Below the pieces are notes generated by a model. That model did not search any database. It saw nothing but the letters and a program-made list of their open reading frames with translations, and had not been told where the DNA came from. The translations under genes and the position numbers were made by a program. A stretch of DNA of 64,000 nt, from assembly GCF_000373625.1 (NCBI RefSeq), contig NZ_KB891988.1:656053-720052 (forward strand). The letters run 5' to 3'. Below are positions 33,214-42,128 of this stretch, piece by piece. Origin of the DNA: Streptomyces sp. LaPpAH-108. Its GTDB lineage: Bacteria > Actinomycetota > Actinomycetes > Streptomycetales > Streptomycetaceae. Position 1 is the stretch's first letter; every line of letters starts with the position of its first letter.

Positions 33214-34017
33214 TTACCCCGCACCGCCCAGCGCGAGGACGATCAGGGCCGTCGTCGCCGCCGTCTCCGCGAGGGCGCCGAAGACGTCCCCGGTGACGCC
33301 GCCGAAGCGCCGCAGGCAGTGGCGCAGCAGGAGTTCGGCGGCGCCGAGGGCGAACAGGACGGCCAGCGCCGCGTGGACGGCACCCCCCGCGCCGAGGACC
33401 GCGCCGCAAGCCGCCGCGAGCAGCGCCCACCCCGCCACGGCCACCGCCGCGACCGGCACCGGGACCACCCCGGCGACCGCCGCCCCCAGCCCCTCCGGGC
33501 GGGCGCCCTGTACCCCGGCGCGGGCGGCCAGGGTGAGCGCGAGGCGGGCCGCGAGCGCCGAGACGAGCGCGGCCACCGCGCCCCGGGTCCAGGACGTGCC
33601 GTAGAGCTGGGCCAGGACGGCCACCTGGGCGAGCAGCACCAGGAGCAGGGTGAGCACGCCGAACGGCCCGATGTCCGACCGCTTCATGATCCGCAGCGCG
33701 TCCTCGGCGGGCCTGCCGCTGCCGAGCCCGTCGGCCGTGTCGGCGAGCCCGTCCAGGTGCAGACCCCGCGTCAGCACGGCCGGTACGGCCACCGAGGCGA
33801 CGGCGGCGAGCAGCGGACCGGCGCCGAGCGCCAGGAGCAGCAGCCCGAGCGCCGCCGCGCCGACCCCGACGGCCAGCCCGGCCACGGGGGCGCACACCAT
33901 GCCCGCGCGCGCCGCCTCGCGGTCCCAGCGGCGGACCCGTACGGGCAGCACGGTGAGGGTGCCGAAGGCGAAGCGGAGTCCGTCGAGCGGGGCGGGGGCG
34001 GCGGGGGTCTCGGGCAT
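33214..34017 (-). CDS. cobS: adenosylcobinamide-GDP ribazoletransferase (cobalamin synthase)
   Basis: A 267-residue integral membrane enzyme for the last step of the cobalamin nucleotide loop. The acidic active-site motif LHLDGLADTADGLGSGRPAEDALRIMKRSDIGPFG is intact, followed by several hydrophobic helices and the FGGVTGDVFGALAETAATTAL motif near the C-terminus. The ATG at 34017 gives a normal length; it has a poor ribosome site. The frame stays open far upstream as high-GC antisense. cobT and cobU lie 4-7 kb to the right on the same strand, interrupted by membrane-protein genes. Confidence 0.94.
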   Translation of the reverse strand: MPETPAAPAPLDGLRFAFGTLTVLPVRVRRWDREAARAGMVCAPVAGLAVGVGAAALGLLLLALGAGPLLAAVASVAVPAVLTRGLHLDGLADTADGLGSGRPAEDALRIMKRSDIGPFGVLTLLLVLLAQVAVLAQLYGTSWTRGAVAALVSALAARLALTLAARAGVQGARPEGLGAAVAGVVPVPVAAVAVAGWALLAAACGAVLGAGGAVHAALAVLFALGAAELLLRHCLRRFGGVTGDVFGALAETAATTALIVLALGGAG

Positions 34018-34200
34018 CGGCGCAGGGTACCGGGCGGGCGCGGGGCCGGTCACCGGGGCCGTCGCCGGGCGGGCGCGAGGGTGGTCGCGGGGCCGGTCAC
34101 GGGGCAGTCGCCGGGCGGTCGCCGAGGTGGTCGCAAGGGCCGTACCCCCGGGCGCCCGGCCCGGGCCGCCACCCCCGGACAACGGGGATAAAGTGCGCGC

Positions 34201-34965
34201 ATGGGGCACTGGTGGGAGCGGAACATCCTGGAACCGGGCAAGCTTCCGCTGCTGCTGGCCCTCGCCGCCTTCGTGCTCACCTTCCTCGTCACCCGGATCG
34301 TCACCCGCCTGATCCGCGCCGGGAAGGGGCCGTTCGGCAACGTCAGCGCGGGCGGGCTGCACATCCATCACGTGGTGCCCGGGGTCGTCCTCACCGTCAT
34401 CGGCGGATTCGGCGCCGTCGCCAGTGACCGGCACGGCTTCGGAGGTGCGATCGCGGCCGTGATCTTCGGGATCGGCGCGGGGCTGGTGCTCGACGAGTTC
34501 GCGCTGATCCTGCATCTGGACGACGTCTACTGGAGCGCCGAGGGCCGCAAGAGCGTCGAGGTCGTCGTGCTCACCGCCGCCCTGGTCGGACTGCTGCTCG
34601 CCGGGTTCTCCCCGTTCGGCGTCAACGACCTCACCCAGGACGAACTCCAGGACCGGGGCGGGGTCATCGCCACCATCGCGGTCAACTTCCTCTTCTCGCT
34701 GGTCGCGCTCAGCAAGGGCAAGGCCCGCGTCGCGATCTTCGGCGCCATCGTGCCCCTGCTCGCGCTCGCGGGCGCGCTCCGGCTGGCCCGGCCCACCTCC
34801 CCGTGGGCCCGCCGGTTCTACGTCCACCGCCCCCGCGCCCGCGCCCGTGCCCTGCTGCGCGCCTACCGCCACGACCGCCGCTGGGCCGGACCCCGACGAG
34901 CGGTCCAGGACTGGATCGGCGGCAGACCCGACCCCCTCCCGGCCCGCCTCCCCGGGCGCGACTGA
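34201..34965 (+). CDS. multi-pass membrane protein with HIHH motif
   Basis: A 254-residue integral membrane protein with about five to six helices. Between the first and second helix is the His-rich motif GGLHIHHVVPG, and DEFALILHLDDVYW follows the third helix, so a cluster of His and Asp residues could bind a metal at the membrane surface. Related proteins are common in actinobacteria, but I know no assigned function. The C-terminal about 50 residues are Arg-rich and cytosolic. The ATG at 34201 begins MGHWWERNI. Its 3' end overlaps the convergent rhomboid-like gene by 103 bp. Confidence 0.75.
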   Translation: MGHWWERNILEPGKLPLLLALAAFVLTFLVTRIVTRLIRAGKGPFGNVSAGGLHIHHVVPGVVLTVIGGFGAVASDRHGFGGAIAAVIFGIGAGLVLDEFALILHLDDVYWSAEGRKSVEVVVLTAALVGLLLAGFSPFGVNDLTQDELQDRGGVIATIAVNFLFSLVALSKGKARVAIFGAIVPLLALAGALRLARPTSPWARRFYVHRPRARARALLRAYRHDRRWAGPRRAVQDWIGGRPDPLPARLPGRD

Positions 34966-35621
34966 CACGGCGTCCGGCCCCCGCACCGGCCGCGCACCGC
35001 CGACACCGCGCACAGCGCGCCCGTCGCCAGCAGTGCGGCCAGGTGCTCCTTGCCCGCCAGGTTGTCCTTGGCCAGCACCTCGGCCACTATCGCCACCGGC
35101 ACCAGGACCGCCGTCGTACGGGCGCCGTAGCGGGCCGCCACGAACACCGCGAGGCCGACCACGGCCGCCGACGGGCCGGTGTCCACCACCAGGGCGTCGG
35201 AGGCGGGCAGGCCGAGCGGGGAGTGCGGGCCGAGGGCGATGCCGAGGCGGGCGTAGAGCGTCCCGGCGAGGGTGGCGGCGTAGGCCACGGTGAGGGTCCG
35301 CAGACGGCCGAGGCAGATCTCCGCGATGCCGAACACGCACAGGATCTGCGCCAGCGCGCCCCACACCGGCAGGTCGAGCGCGGGCACGAAGAGGGAGAGC
35401 GGGGTGCGCAGCAGGGCCAGCCACCAGGGGTCCTGGGCGCGCACCGCGCCCGCCGCCTCCACCGCGCGGAAGCCCCAGGGCTGGTTCTGGACGTACTGGA
35501 GCAGTGCGGTCAGGGACACCGCCGCGAGCGTCATCGGGATCGCGGGCGGCCCGCCCCGCGCGCGCAGGGCGCCGTACAGCGGCCCCCACTCGGCGCGGGC
35601 CCACCGCACCGCCCGGCTCAC
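34863..35621 (-). CDS. rhomboid-like multi-pass membrane protein (tentative)
   Basis: A 252-residue protein with about five hydrophobic helices between residues 25 and 205, for example PAIPMTLAAVSLTALLQYV and LAQILCVFGIAEICLGRL. The layout resembles streptomycete proteins annotated as rhomboid-like, but the catalytic GxSG motif of active rhomboids is not evident, so protease activity is doubtful. The Arg/Pro-rich last 40 residues are antisense to the neighbouring gene, a tail-to-tail overlap. It starts 10 bp after the MprF-like gene's stop, so the two are co-transcribed. Confidence 0.6.
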   Translation of the reverse strand: MSRAVRWARAEWGPLYGALRARGGPPAIPMTLAAVSLTALLQYVQNQPWGFRAVEAAGAVRAQDPWWLALLRTPLSLFVPALDLPVWGALAQILCVFGIAEICLGRLRTLTVAYAATLAGTLYARLGIALGPHSPLGLPASDALVVDTGPSAAVVGLAVFVAARYGARTTAVLVPVAIVAEVLAKDNLAGKEHLAALLATGALCAVSAVRGRCGGRTPCQSRPGRRAGRGSGLPPIQSWTARRGPAQRRSWR

Positions 35622-35631
35622 CTGCGGGCCC

Positions 35632-37464
35632 TCACCGGTGGGTCTCCAGGTGTCTGCGGTGCAGCCACTTGGGCAGCCCCGGCGCCTCCAGGAAGCCCTC
35701 CGCGCGGGCCGAGGCGAGCGCGATACGGGGCAGGTCCGCGCTCTTCTCGAAGAGCAGGAAGCGCGGCTCCCAGATCGGGCGGTACTTGGCGTTGGCCCGG
35801 TACAGCGACTCGATCTGCCACCAGCGCGAGAAGAAGCTCAGCAGCGACCGCCACAGCCGCAGCACCGGGCCCGCGCCGAGCCGTGATCCTCGCTCGAACA
35901 CCGAGCGGAACATGGCGAAGTTGAGGGAGACCTGCGTGACCCCGAACTCCCGGGCCCCGTGCAGCAGATCGATGACCATGAACTCCATCAGCCCGTTGTC
36001 GGAGTCCCGGTCACGGCGCATCAGGTCCAGCGAGAGCCCGCCCGGACCCCACGGCACGAAGGACAGCAGCGCCCGCAGCCGCCCCTCGGCGTCCACGCAC
36101 TCCAGCATCACGCACCGGCCGTCCCCGGGGTCGCCGAGCCGCCCGAGCGCCATGCTGAAGCCGCGCTCGGTGGCGCCGTCGCGCCAGTCGTCGGCCCGCT
36201 TCACGAGGTACGCCATCTCGTCGGCCGGGATGTCCTCGTGGCGCCGTACCCGCACCCGGTACCCGGCCCGCCGCACCCGGTTGTACGCCTGGCGGACCGT
36301 GCGCATCGCGCGGCCCTCCAGGGTGAAGTCGGCGACCTCCACGATCGCCTCGTCGCCCAGTTCCAGCGCGTCCAGGCCGTGCCGGGCGTAGACCGTCCCG
36401 GCCTCCTCGCCCGCGCCCATCACCGCCGGGATCCAGCCGTGCGCCCGTGCCTCGGCCAGCCAGGGCGCGATGGCCCCGGGCCACGCCTCCGGGTCGCCCA
36501 GCGGATCGCCCGAGGCGAGACTGACCCCGCCCACCACGCGGTAGGCGACGGCCGCCTTGCCGGTCGGGGACCACACCACGCTCTTCTCCCGGCGCAGCGC
36601 GAAGTAGCCGAGCGAGTCGCGCTCACCGTGCCGGCCGAGGAGTTCCCGCAGCCGCTTCTCGTCGCCCTCGGTGAGCGGGTCGACCGCGCGCCGGGAGCGG
36701 AACGCGGCGTAGAGGACGGCCAGCAGCAGGGCGGTGCTGAGCACGTTGATGCTGACGTTCGCCCAGTTGGGCGGGTCGATGCCGGGGAAGCTGGACTCCT
36801 CGGCGGCGACCGAGATCAGCCGCAGGGTGCCGTACTGCCAGCGCTCCAGGAAGGTCGAACTCGCCGCGTCCGGCGCCTCGTTGGTGACCGTCACCAGCAG
36901 CCCGGCGAGCAGCGAGGCGGCCAGTCCGCCCCCGCCGGCCACGGTCGCGGCGAGGCGGGGGTTGGAGCGGTCGCCCTTGGCGTAGAACTCCCGGCGCCCG
37001 ACGAGCAGCGCGGCGACGAAGGCGGCCGTGAGGACCAGCGAGACCCAGTTCTGCACGGAGCCGTGGATCTCCGGGAACACCATGGCGAAGGCGAACAGCG
37101 CGAGGAACGCCCCGCTGAGCACCAGGTTCAGGATCCACGCCGCCCGCTTGCGCCGCCGCATGGTGATCGCGAGGAACGCGGTGAACACCCCGGAGGCGAA
37201 GCCCGCCGTCAGCAGGTACGGCGTGAACAGGTTCTCCTGGTTGTGGCGGCGTACGTCCTGGCCCAGCGACACCCACACCGCGCTGAGGAAGTTGACGAAG
37301 GCGACGGCCCGCAGATACCAGACCGCGCACGCGGCGGCCCGGCGGGACCGCCCACCGGAGTGCCGCCCGGCTTCGGACTGCCGCCCGTCCTCGGACCGCT
37401 GCCCGGTCTCGGACCGCCGCCCGGCCTCGGCCTGCGGCTCCACGGCGATTCGGGCATCTCCCAT
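35632..37464 (-). CDS. MprF-like phosphatidylglycerol lysyltransferase-domain membrane protein
   Basis: A 610-residue protein. After a charged N-terminus (repeated GRRSE/GRQSE units) come about six transmembrane helices (residues 50-270). From about 280 follows the cytosolic DUF2156 domain with YFALRREKSVVWSPTGKAAVAYRVVGGVSLASGDPLG, the GSFV-type SFVPWGPGGLSLDLMRRD strand and LNFAMFRSVFERG. This domain transfers aminoacyl groups from tRNA to phosphatidylglycerol in MprF and LysX proteins, giving resistance to cationic peptides. The amino acid used here cannot be told. ATG at 37464. It is followed by the rhomboid-like gene. Confidence 0.85.
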   Translation of the reverse strand: MGDARIAVEPQAEAGRRSETGQRSEDGRQSEAGRHSGGRSRRAAACAVWYLRAVAFVNFLSAVWVSLGQDVRRHNQENLFTPYLLTAGFASGVFTAFLAITMRRRKRAAWILNLVLSGAFLALFAFAMVFPEIHGSVQNWVSLVLTAAFVAALLVGRREFYAKGDRSNPRLAATVAGGGGLAASLLAGLLVTVTNEAPDAASSTFLERWQYGTLRLISVAAEESSFPGIDPPNWANVSINVLSTALLLAVLYAAFRSRRAVDPLTEGDEKRLRELLGRHGERDSLGYFALRREKSVVWSPTGKAAVAYRVVGGVSLASGDPLGDPEAWPGAIAPWLAEARAHGWIPAVMGAGEEAGTVYARHGLDALELGDEAIVEVADFTLEGRAMRTVRQAYNRVRRAGYRVRVRRHEDIPADEMAYLVKRADDWRDGATERGFSMALGRLGDPGDGRCVMLECVDAEGRLRALLSFVPWGPGGLSLDLMRRDRDSDNGLMEFMVIDLLHGAREFGVTQVSLNFAMFRSVFERGSRLGAGPVLRLWRSLLSFFSRWWQIESLYRANAKYRPIWEPRFLLFEKSADLPRIALASARAEGFLEAPGLPKWLHRRHLETHR

Positions 37465-37538
37465 GACGGGTGATCATATGGGCGCCCATGCCGCGAAACG
37501 CGCTCATCGGCGGGTGGCAGCCGACGGCGGCCCGGGGT

Positions 37539-38672
37539 TCACTCCTCGGGCCGCGCGCTCTCCTGAGCCGCGCTCTCCTCGGCCCCGGCCTCGTCGGTCC
37601 CGGCTTCTTCAGCCCCGGCCTCCTCGGCCTTGGCCTCCGGCAGCTCGGCCGCGAGCGCGGCGGCGGCCCGCACCAGCGGCAGCGCGAGCAGCGCGCCCAC
37701 GCCCTCCCCGACCCGTACGCCCTGGTCGAGCAGCGGCTCCAGGGCCATCCGGTCCAGCGCCTTGGCCTGGCCCGGCTCACCGCTGACGTGGCCCGCGAGC
37801 CACCAGTCCGGCGCGCGGAAGGCGACGCGCTGGGCGACCAGCGCGCACGCGGTGGCCACCACGCCGTCCAGGATCACCGGCAGCTTGCGCACCGCGCTCT
37901 GGAGCAGGAACCCGGTCATCGCGGCCAGGTCCGCGCCGCCCACCGTCGCGAGCAGCTGGAGCTGGTCCCCGAGCACCGGCCGGGCCCGGCGCAGCGCGTC
38001 GCGGATCGCCGCGCACTTGCGCATCCACGCCAGGTCGTCGATCGCGAGGCCGCCGCGCCCGGTCACCACCGAGGCGTCGGTGCCGCACAGCGCCGCGATG
38101 AGCACCGCCGCGGCCGTCGTACCGCCCACGCTCAGATCCCCGAGCACCACCAGATCCGTGCCCGAGTCCGCCTCCTCGTCGGCGACGGCCACGCCCGCCC
38201 GGAAGGCCGCCTCGGCCTCGTCCAGGGTCAGCGCGTCCTCGATGTCGATCCGGCCGCTGCCGCGCCGCACCCGGTGCCGTACGACCTCCGCCGGGAAGGC
38301 GTCCGGCTCGCAGTCCACGGAGAGGTCCACGACGCGGACCGGTACGTCGAGACGGCGGGCCAGCACCGCCACCGGGCTCGCCCCCTCCAGCACGCCCCGC
38401 ACCAGCTCCTGGGCGCTGCCCGCCGGGCGGCCCGAGACATCAAGCTGGGCGACACCGTGGTCACCGGCGAAGAGCACCACGCGCGGTCGCTCGATCTGCC
38501 GCACCGGCACGGTGCCCCGCGCCGCCGCCAGCCACTCGCCCAGCTCGTCCAGGCGCCCGAGCGAACCGGGCCGCACGGCCAGCCGCTCCCGGCGGGCCTC
38601 GGCCGCACGGCGTACGGCGCCGTCCGGGCGCTCGATCAGATCGGAGAACTCGTCCAGATCAATCCTGCTCAT
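37539..38672 (-). CDS. cobT: nicotinate-nucleotide-dimethylbenzimidazole phosphoribosyltransferase
   Basis: A 377-residue enzyme that makes alpha-ribazole phosphate for the lower ligand of cobalamin. GSLGRLDELGEWLA, VVLFAGDHGVAQLDVS, DLVVLGDLSVGGTTAAAVL and the C-terminal RVGEGVGALLALPLVRAA (carrying the catalytic Glu) are all family motifs. The ATG at 38672 (MSRIDLDEFSDL) gives normal length. The last 35 residues are a low-complexity tail of EEAG/DEAG/EESA units not needed for catalysis, encoded by a short DNA repeat near 37560-37630. Confidence 0.94.
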   Translation of the reverse strand: MSRIDLDEFSDLIERPDGAVRRAAEARRERLAVRPGSLGRLDELGEWLAAARGTVPVRQIERPRVVLFAGDHGVAQLDVSGRPAGSAQELVRGVLEGASPVAVLARRLDVPVRVVDLSVDCEPDAFPAEVVRHRVRRGSGRIDIEDALTLDEAEAAFRAGVAVADEEADSGTDLVVLGDLSVGGTTAAAVLIAALCGTDASVVTGRGGLAIDDLAWMRKCAAIRDALRRARPVLGDQLQLLATVGGADLAAMTGFLLQSAVRKLPVILDGVVATACALVAQRVAFRAPDWWLAGHVSGEPGQAKALDRMALEPLLDQGVRVGEGVGALLALPLVRAAAALAAELPEAKAEEAGAEEAGTDEAGAEESAAQESARPEE

Positions 38673-38805
38673 TCGCGGAACAGTACCGTCCACGCCCCGC
38701 CGTCTCCGCGCCACACCGCAAGCCCGTCACCGGCACGTCGTTGCGCCCAAGATCGGTATCCCATACGTTCCGGTTTACCGCGAATTGCCGTACAGGGAGC
38801 CGCCC

Positions 38806-39786
38806 ATGCAGCCCTCGTCATCCGCCCCGCAGTCCACCGACGGGTTCTCCGGACCGCTGCGCGCGGACTGCCCCTGGTGCGGCTCCCCGAGGCTGCGCAC
38901 CCGGCTGCGCGCCCCCGACCCGCTGCGGGAGCGCCCCGGCGTCTTCGGGCTCGACGAGTGCGCCGACTGCGCCCACACCTTCCAGAACCCCCGGCTCGCC
39001 GCCGCCGACCTCGCCGCCTGCGAGAAGGACGCCTGCGAGCGGCATCTGGACCAGATCGCCGCCCGGGTGCTGTCCCCGCGTGCGGTCCACCGCCGTCACC
39101 GTGCCACCGCCCGCGCCCTGACCGGCCTCGGCGACCCCGAGAGCTGGCTCGACGTGGGCACCGGACACGGCCGCTTCCCCGAGGCCGCCCAGGAGTTCTT
39201 CCCCTACACCAGCTTCGACGGCCTCGACCCCACCGCCCGCGTCGAGAAGGCCCGCGCCGCCGGGCGCATCGAGGAGGCCCACCGGGGCTTCCTCACCACC
39301 CCGGGCGTCACGGACCGGCTGCGCGCCCGCTACGACGTGGTCAGCATGTTCCACCACCTGGAACACGTCCCCGACCCGCGCGCCGAACTGCGCGCCGCCC
39401 TCACGGTGTTGCGCCCCGGCGGCCATCTCGTCCTCGAAGTCCCGGACCCGGCCAGCGCGTTCGCCGCGCTGCTCGGCAAGTGGTGGCTCCCGCACGGCCA
39501 GCCGCGCCACCTCCATCTGCCCCCGCTCGCCAACCTCCGCGCCGAACTGGCCGAACGGGGCTGCGCGATCGTCAGCACCGACCGGGCCGCCGCCCATCTG
39601 CCGTACGACCTCACGGCCGCGCTCTCCCTGGCGCTCGCCCACGTCCCGCCGCCCCTGCGCAGAGCCACGGCCCCGGCGCTGACGGCCGCCGCCGGGGCCG
39701 AGCTGCTGCTCTCCCCGCTGACCCGGCGCACCCGCTTCGCCAACGCCTGCCGGGTGGTGGCCCGCAAGGAGGGCACCTCGGGCTGA
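38806..39786 (+). CDS. class I SAM-dependent methyltransferase with N-terminal zinc ribbon
   Basis: A 326-residue protein. Residues about 20-60 contain two Cys pairs (CPWCGSPRLR and ECADCAHTF), the zinc ribbon usual in the Methyltransf_13/12 proteins that modify sugars or small molecules. Motif I is DVGTGHGRFPEAA (about 116), followed by DGLDP and VSMFHHLEHVPDPRAELRAALTVLRPGGHLVLEVPDP. The substrate is unknown. The ATG at 38806 follows AGGGAG. It is divergent from cobT and convergent with cobU. Confidence 0.85.
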   Translation: MQPSSSAPQSTDGFSGPLRADCPWCGSPRLRTRLRAPDPLRERPGVFGLDECADCAHTFQNPRLAAADLAACEKDACERHLDQIAARVLSPRAVHRRHRATARALTGLGDPESWLDVGTGHGRFPEAAQEFFPYTSFDGLDPTARVEKARAAGRIEEAHRGFLTTPGVTDRLRARYDVVSMFHHLEHVPDPRAELRAALTVLRPGGHLVLEVPDPASAFAALLGKWWLPHGQPRHLHLPPLANLRAELAERGCAIVSTDRAAAHLPYDLTAALSLALAHVPPPLRRATAPALTAAAGAELLLSPLTRRTRFANACRVVARKEGTSG

Positions 39787-39838
39787 CCCCGGCCGCCTCC
39801 TGGCTGACTCCCGGCCGACTTCCGGCCGACCCCGGGGG

Positions 39839-41038
39839 CTATCCCCGCAGGACCAGCGCCTGCCCCGCCACCACAAGGAGCACCTGCTCGCACTCGGCCG
39901 CGAACGCCGCGTTCAGACGGCCGAGTTCGTCGCGGTAGCGGCGCCCGGAGGCGGTGGCCGGGACGATGCCCGAGCCCACCTCGTTCGACACCGCCACCAC
40001 CGTGCGCCGCGCGTCCCGCACCGCCGCCACCAGCTCCCGCACCCGTTCCCGCAGCGCCTTCTCGCCGCCGTCCGCCCACTCCGCGTCGTCCCACGCCCCG
40101 ACCGCGTCCATCGCGTCCGTCAGCCACAGCGACAGACAGTCGATCAGCACCGGCGGCCCCTCCTCGGCCAGCACCGGCACCAGGTCCGTCGTCTCCGTCG
40201 TACGCCACGACCCCGGCCGCCGCTCGCGGTGCGCCACGACCCGCTGGGCCCACTCGGAGTCGCCGCCGCGCGTGCCGCCGGTGGCGACGTACAGCACGTC
40301 AGGGAACGCCTCCAGGCGGCGCTCCGCCTCCACCGACTTGCCCGAGCGGGCGCCGCCGAGCACCAGCGTCCGGCGGGGCACGTCCGGCACCTCCTCGTAC
40401 GCCCCCACGACCAGCGTCGTCCCGTCCGGCACCGCACGCGCCCCGGCCGCCGCGAGCCGCCGCGCGACCTCCGCGCCCTGCGGCACGTCGTGGTCGAGAT
40501 GGACGGCCACCACGTCCGTCGTCGGTCCGACCGCCCCGGCCGCGCGCAGCCGGGCCAGCGCGTCCGGGCGGCCCATCACGTCGGCAAGGACCAGGTGGTA
40601 CGCCCGGGTGGGGGCTTCGAGCCCCGCCGGGAACCCGCCCGGCGGCAGATACAGCAGCCGCTGCCCGTCAGGGCCCGTCACCGCGTACCCGGTGCCGCCC
40701 GCGTCCATCGCGAGGGCCCGCACCCGGTGCCCGGTCAGCAGGGTCAGCTCACGGCCGTCCGGCACCCGCACCGGCTGCGGCAGCCCGGCGGGCACCTCCA
40801 CGGCGGGTCCGTCGTGCGGATGGGAGAGCAGCACCTGGCGCACCCCGCCCAGGGAGTGTCCCGCGCGCGCCGCCGCGAAGGCCGCGCCGGGGGTGAGGTC
40901 GAGCAGCAGCGCGCCGTCCACGAGCAGCGCGGTCGCCGCCCGCGCGTCGGGGCCGAGGGCCAGCGCGCACACGGCACAGGGGCAGTCGGGCCGGGGCAGC
41001 CCCGGCGGGGCACCGGTGCCGAGCAGAGTCACGTCCAC
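39839..41038 (-). CDS. cobU: CobU fused to an N-terminal metallo-beta-lactamase-like domain
   Basis: A 399-residue fusion. Residues about 224-399 are the bifunctional adenosylcobinamide kinase/guanylyltransferase, with Walker A GGARSGKS (228-235), VAHRERRPGSWRTTE and LIDCLSLWL, which activates cobinamide for nucleotide-loop assembly. Residues 1-210 resemble the metallo-beta-lactamase fold (LLGTGAPPGLPRPDCPCAVC, LLSHPHDGPAVEVP, VAVHLDHDVP). The usual HxHxDH zinc motif is reduced to HPHDGPA, so hydrolase activity is uncertain. GTG at 41038 is chosen because upstream sequence is Pro/Arg-rich. Same strand as cobT and cobS. Confidence 0.9.
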   Translation of the reverse strand: MDVTLLGTGAPPGLPRPDCPCAVCALALGPDARAATALLVDGALLLDLTPGAAFAAARAGHSLGGVRQVLLSHPHDGPAVEVPAGLPQPVRVPDGRELTLLTGHRVRALAMDAGGTGYAVTGPDGQRLLYLPPGGFPAGLEAPTRAYHLVLADVMGRPDALARLRAAGAVGPTTDVVAVHLDHDVPQGAEVARRLAAAGARAVPDGTTLVVGAYEEVPDVPRRTLVLGGARSGKSVEAERRLEAFPDVLYVATGGTRGGDSEWAQRVVAHRERRPGSWRTTETTDLVPVLAEEGPPVLIDCLSLWLTDAMDAVGAWDDAEWADGGEKALRERVRELVAAVRDARRTVVAVSNEVGSGIVPATASGRRYRDELGRLNAAFAAECEQVLLVVAGQALVLRG

Positions 41039-41247
41039 GGACCGATTTTCACCCGGCCCCGCGGCTCCCGCGCCCCGGTGCCCCCGAAGGCGCGGTGGCG
41101 CGGGGGGTGTCGGCGTGGGGCGTGCCGGTGTCCTGGCCGGGTGGCGCCCCCGCCGGGTGCCCTGGCCGGGTGATGATCCACGATCTCCTGTGACCGGCGC
41201 CGCCGAGCGCATACGCTGCCCGCAGCGTCGGATCGAAGGAGGCCCGC

Positions 41248-41463
41248 ATGGCGGCATGGACGTGGCGGTTCGAGAAGGCCGACGGGACGGAGGTCCCGCC
41301 CGCGGTCGAACCGGAGGAGTTCACCACGCAGGGGGACGCCGAGTCCTGGATCGGCGAGCACTGGAAGGCGCTCCTGGAGGGCGGCGCGGACCAGGTGCGG
41401 CTGTTCGAGGAGAGCACCGAGATCTACGGCCCGATGAGCCTGAACGCGGATCAGACCGCGTAA
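41248..41463 (+). CDS. small conserved hypothetical protein, 71 aa
   Basis: An acidic protein beginning MAAWTWRFEKADGTEVPPAV, with an aromatic N-terminal strand, the helix DAESWIGEHWKALLEGG and an ending strand QVRLFEESTEIYG. GGAGG sits 5 bases upstream of the ATG. Small proteins of this shape are widely conserved in streptomycetes but unassigned. It is transcribed toward the isochorismatase gene, 125 bp away. Confidence 0.75.
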   Translation: MAAWTWRFEKADGTEVPPAVEPEEFTTQGDAESWIGEHWKALLEGGADQVRLFEESTEIYGPMSLNADQTA

Positions 41464-41588
41464 CCGGCCGCCCGTCAGGTCCCGGCGCGTCCGGGACCTG
41501 ACCCCCTCCCGGCGCTGACCGGATCGTTCCGCACCCGGCCCCGATCGTGTCTGCCGAATCCATATGTCCCCAGGTCAGACTGGGTGAC

Positions 41589-42128
41589 ATGAAGCGAGCA
41601 CTCATCGTCATCGATGTCCAGGAATCCTTCCGCGCCCGTCCGCTGTGGAAGGAGATCGGCAACCCCGAGATCGCCGAACCCGTCAACCGGCTCGTCCGGC
41701 TCGCCCGCGACCACGGCGACCTCGTCGTCTGGGTGCTGCACACCGAGCCCGGCAGCGGCGACGTCTTCGACCCCGACCTCGGCCACGTACGGCTCCTGGA
41801 AGAGCTGGAGCAGTCGCTGCCCGGGGAGCCGGTGCTGCGCAAGACCGCGCACAACGCGTTCACCACCACCAACCTCCAGCAGCTGCTGACCGAGGCGGGC
41901 GTGGGCGAGCTGTGGGTGTGCGGCATCCGCGCCGAACAGTGCGTCGAGACCACCGCCCGGCTCGGCAGCGACCTCGGCTACGAGGTCGTCTTCGTGGCCG
42001 ACGCGACCACCACCAACCCCATCGGCGACCTCGACGTGGACGCCATCATGGAGCGCACCCAGGCCGTCCTGCGCGACCGCTTCGCCCGCATCGCCACCGT
42101 CGCGGAGCTGGCAGCATCGCCCGTATGA
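41589..42128 (+). CDS. isochorismatase-fold cysteine hydrolase
   Basis: A 179-residue hydrolase. The catalytic Asp lies in ALIVIDVQESF, the Lys in VLRKTAHNAF and the Cys in CGIRAEQCVETTARLGSDLGYEVVFVADAT, the three residues that define this fold. Members hydrolyse nicotinamide, ureides, isochorismate or related amides; the substrate here is unknown. The ATG at 41589 matches the family start (MKRALIVIDVQ). It overlaps the following GlxA-type regulator gene by 4 bases (ATGA), so they are translated together. Confidence 0.88.
   Translation: MKRALIVIDVQESFRARPLWKEIGNPEIAEPVNRLVRLARDHGDLVVWVLHTEPGSGDVFDPDLGHVRLLEELEQSLPGEPVLRKTAHNAFTTTNLQQLLTEAGVGELWVCGIRAEQCVETTARLGSDLGYEVVFVADATTTNPIGDLDVDAIMERTQAVLRDRFARIATVAELAASPV

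Noticed and set aside
34050..34140. Repeated GGTCGCGGGGCCGGTCACGGGGC-like units upstream of cobS, considered as an operator
   Set aside because: The units are irregular, merge into general GC-rich sequence and show no symmetry or fixed spacing.
33000..41100. A possible cobalamin riboswitch before cobS, cobT or cobU
   Set aside because: I looked for the B12-box sequence and surrounding helices at these starts and saw none. The one GCCACTG found near 16816 lies before lipB and lacks the other elements.
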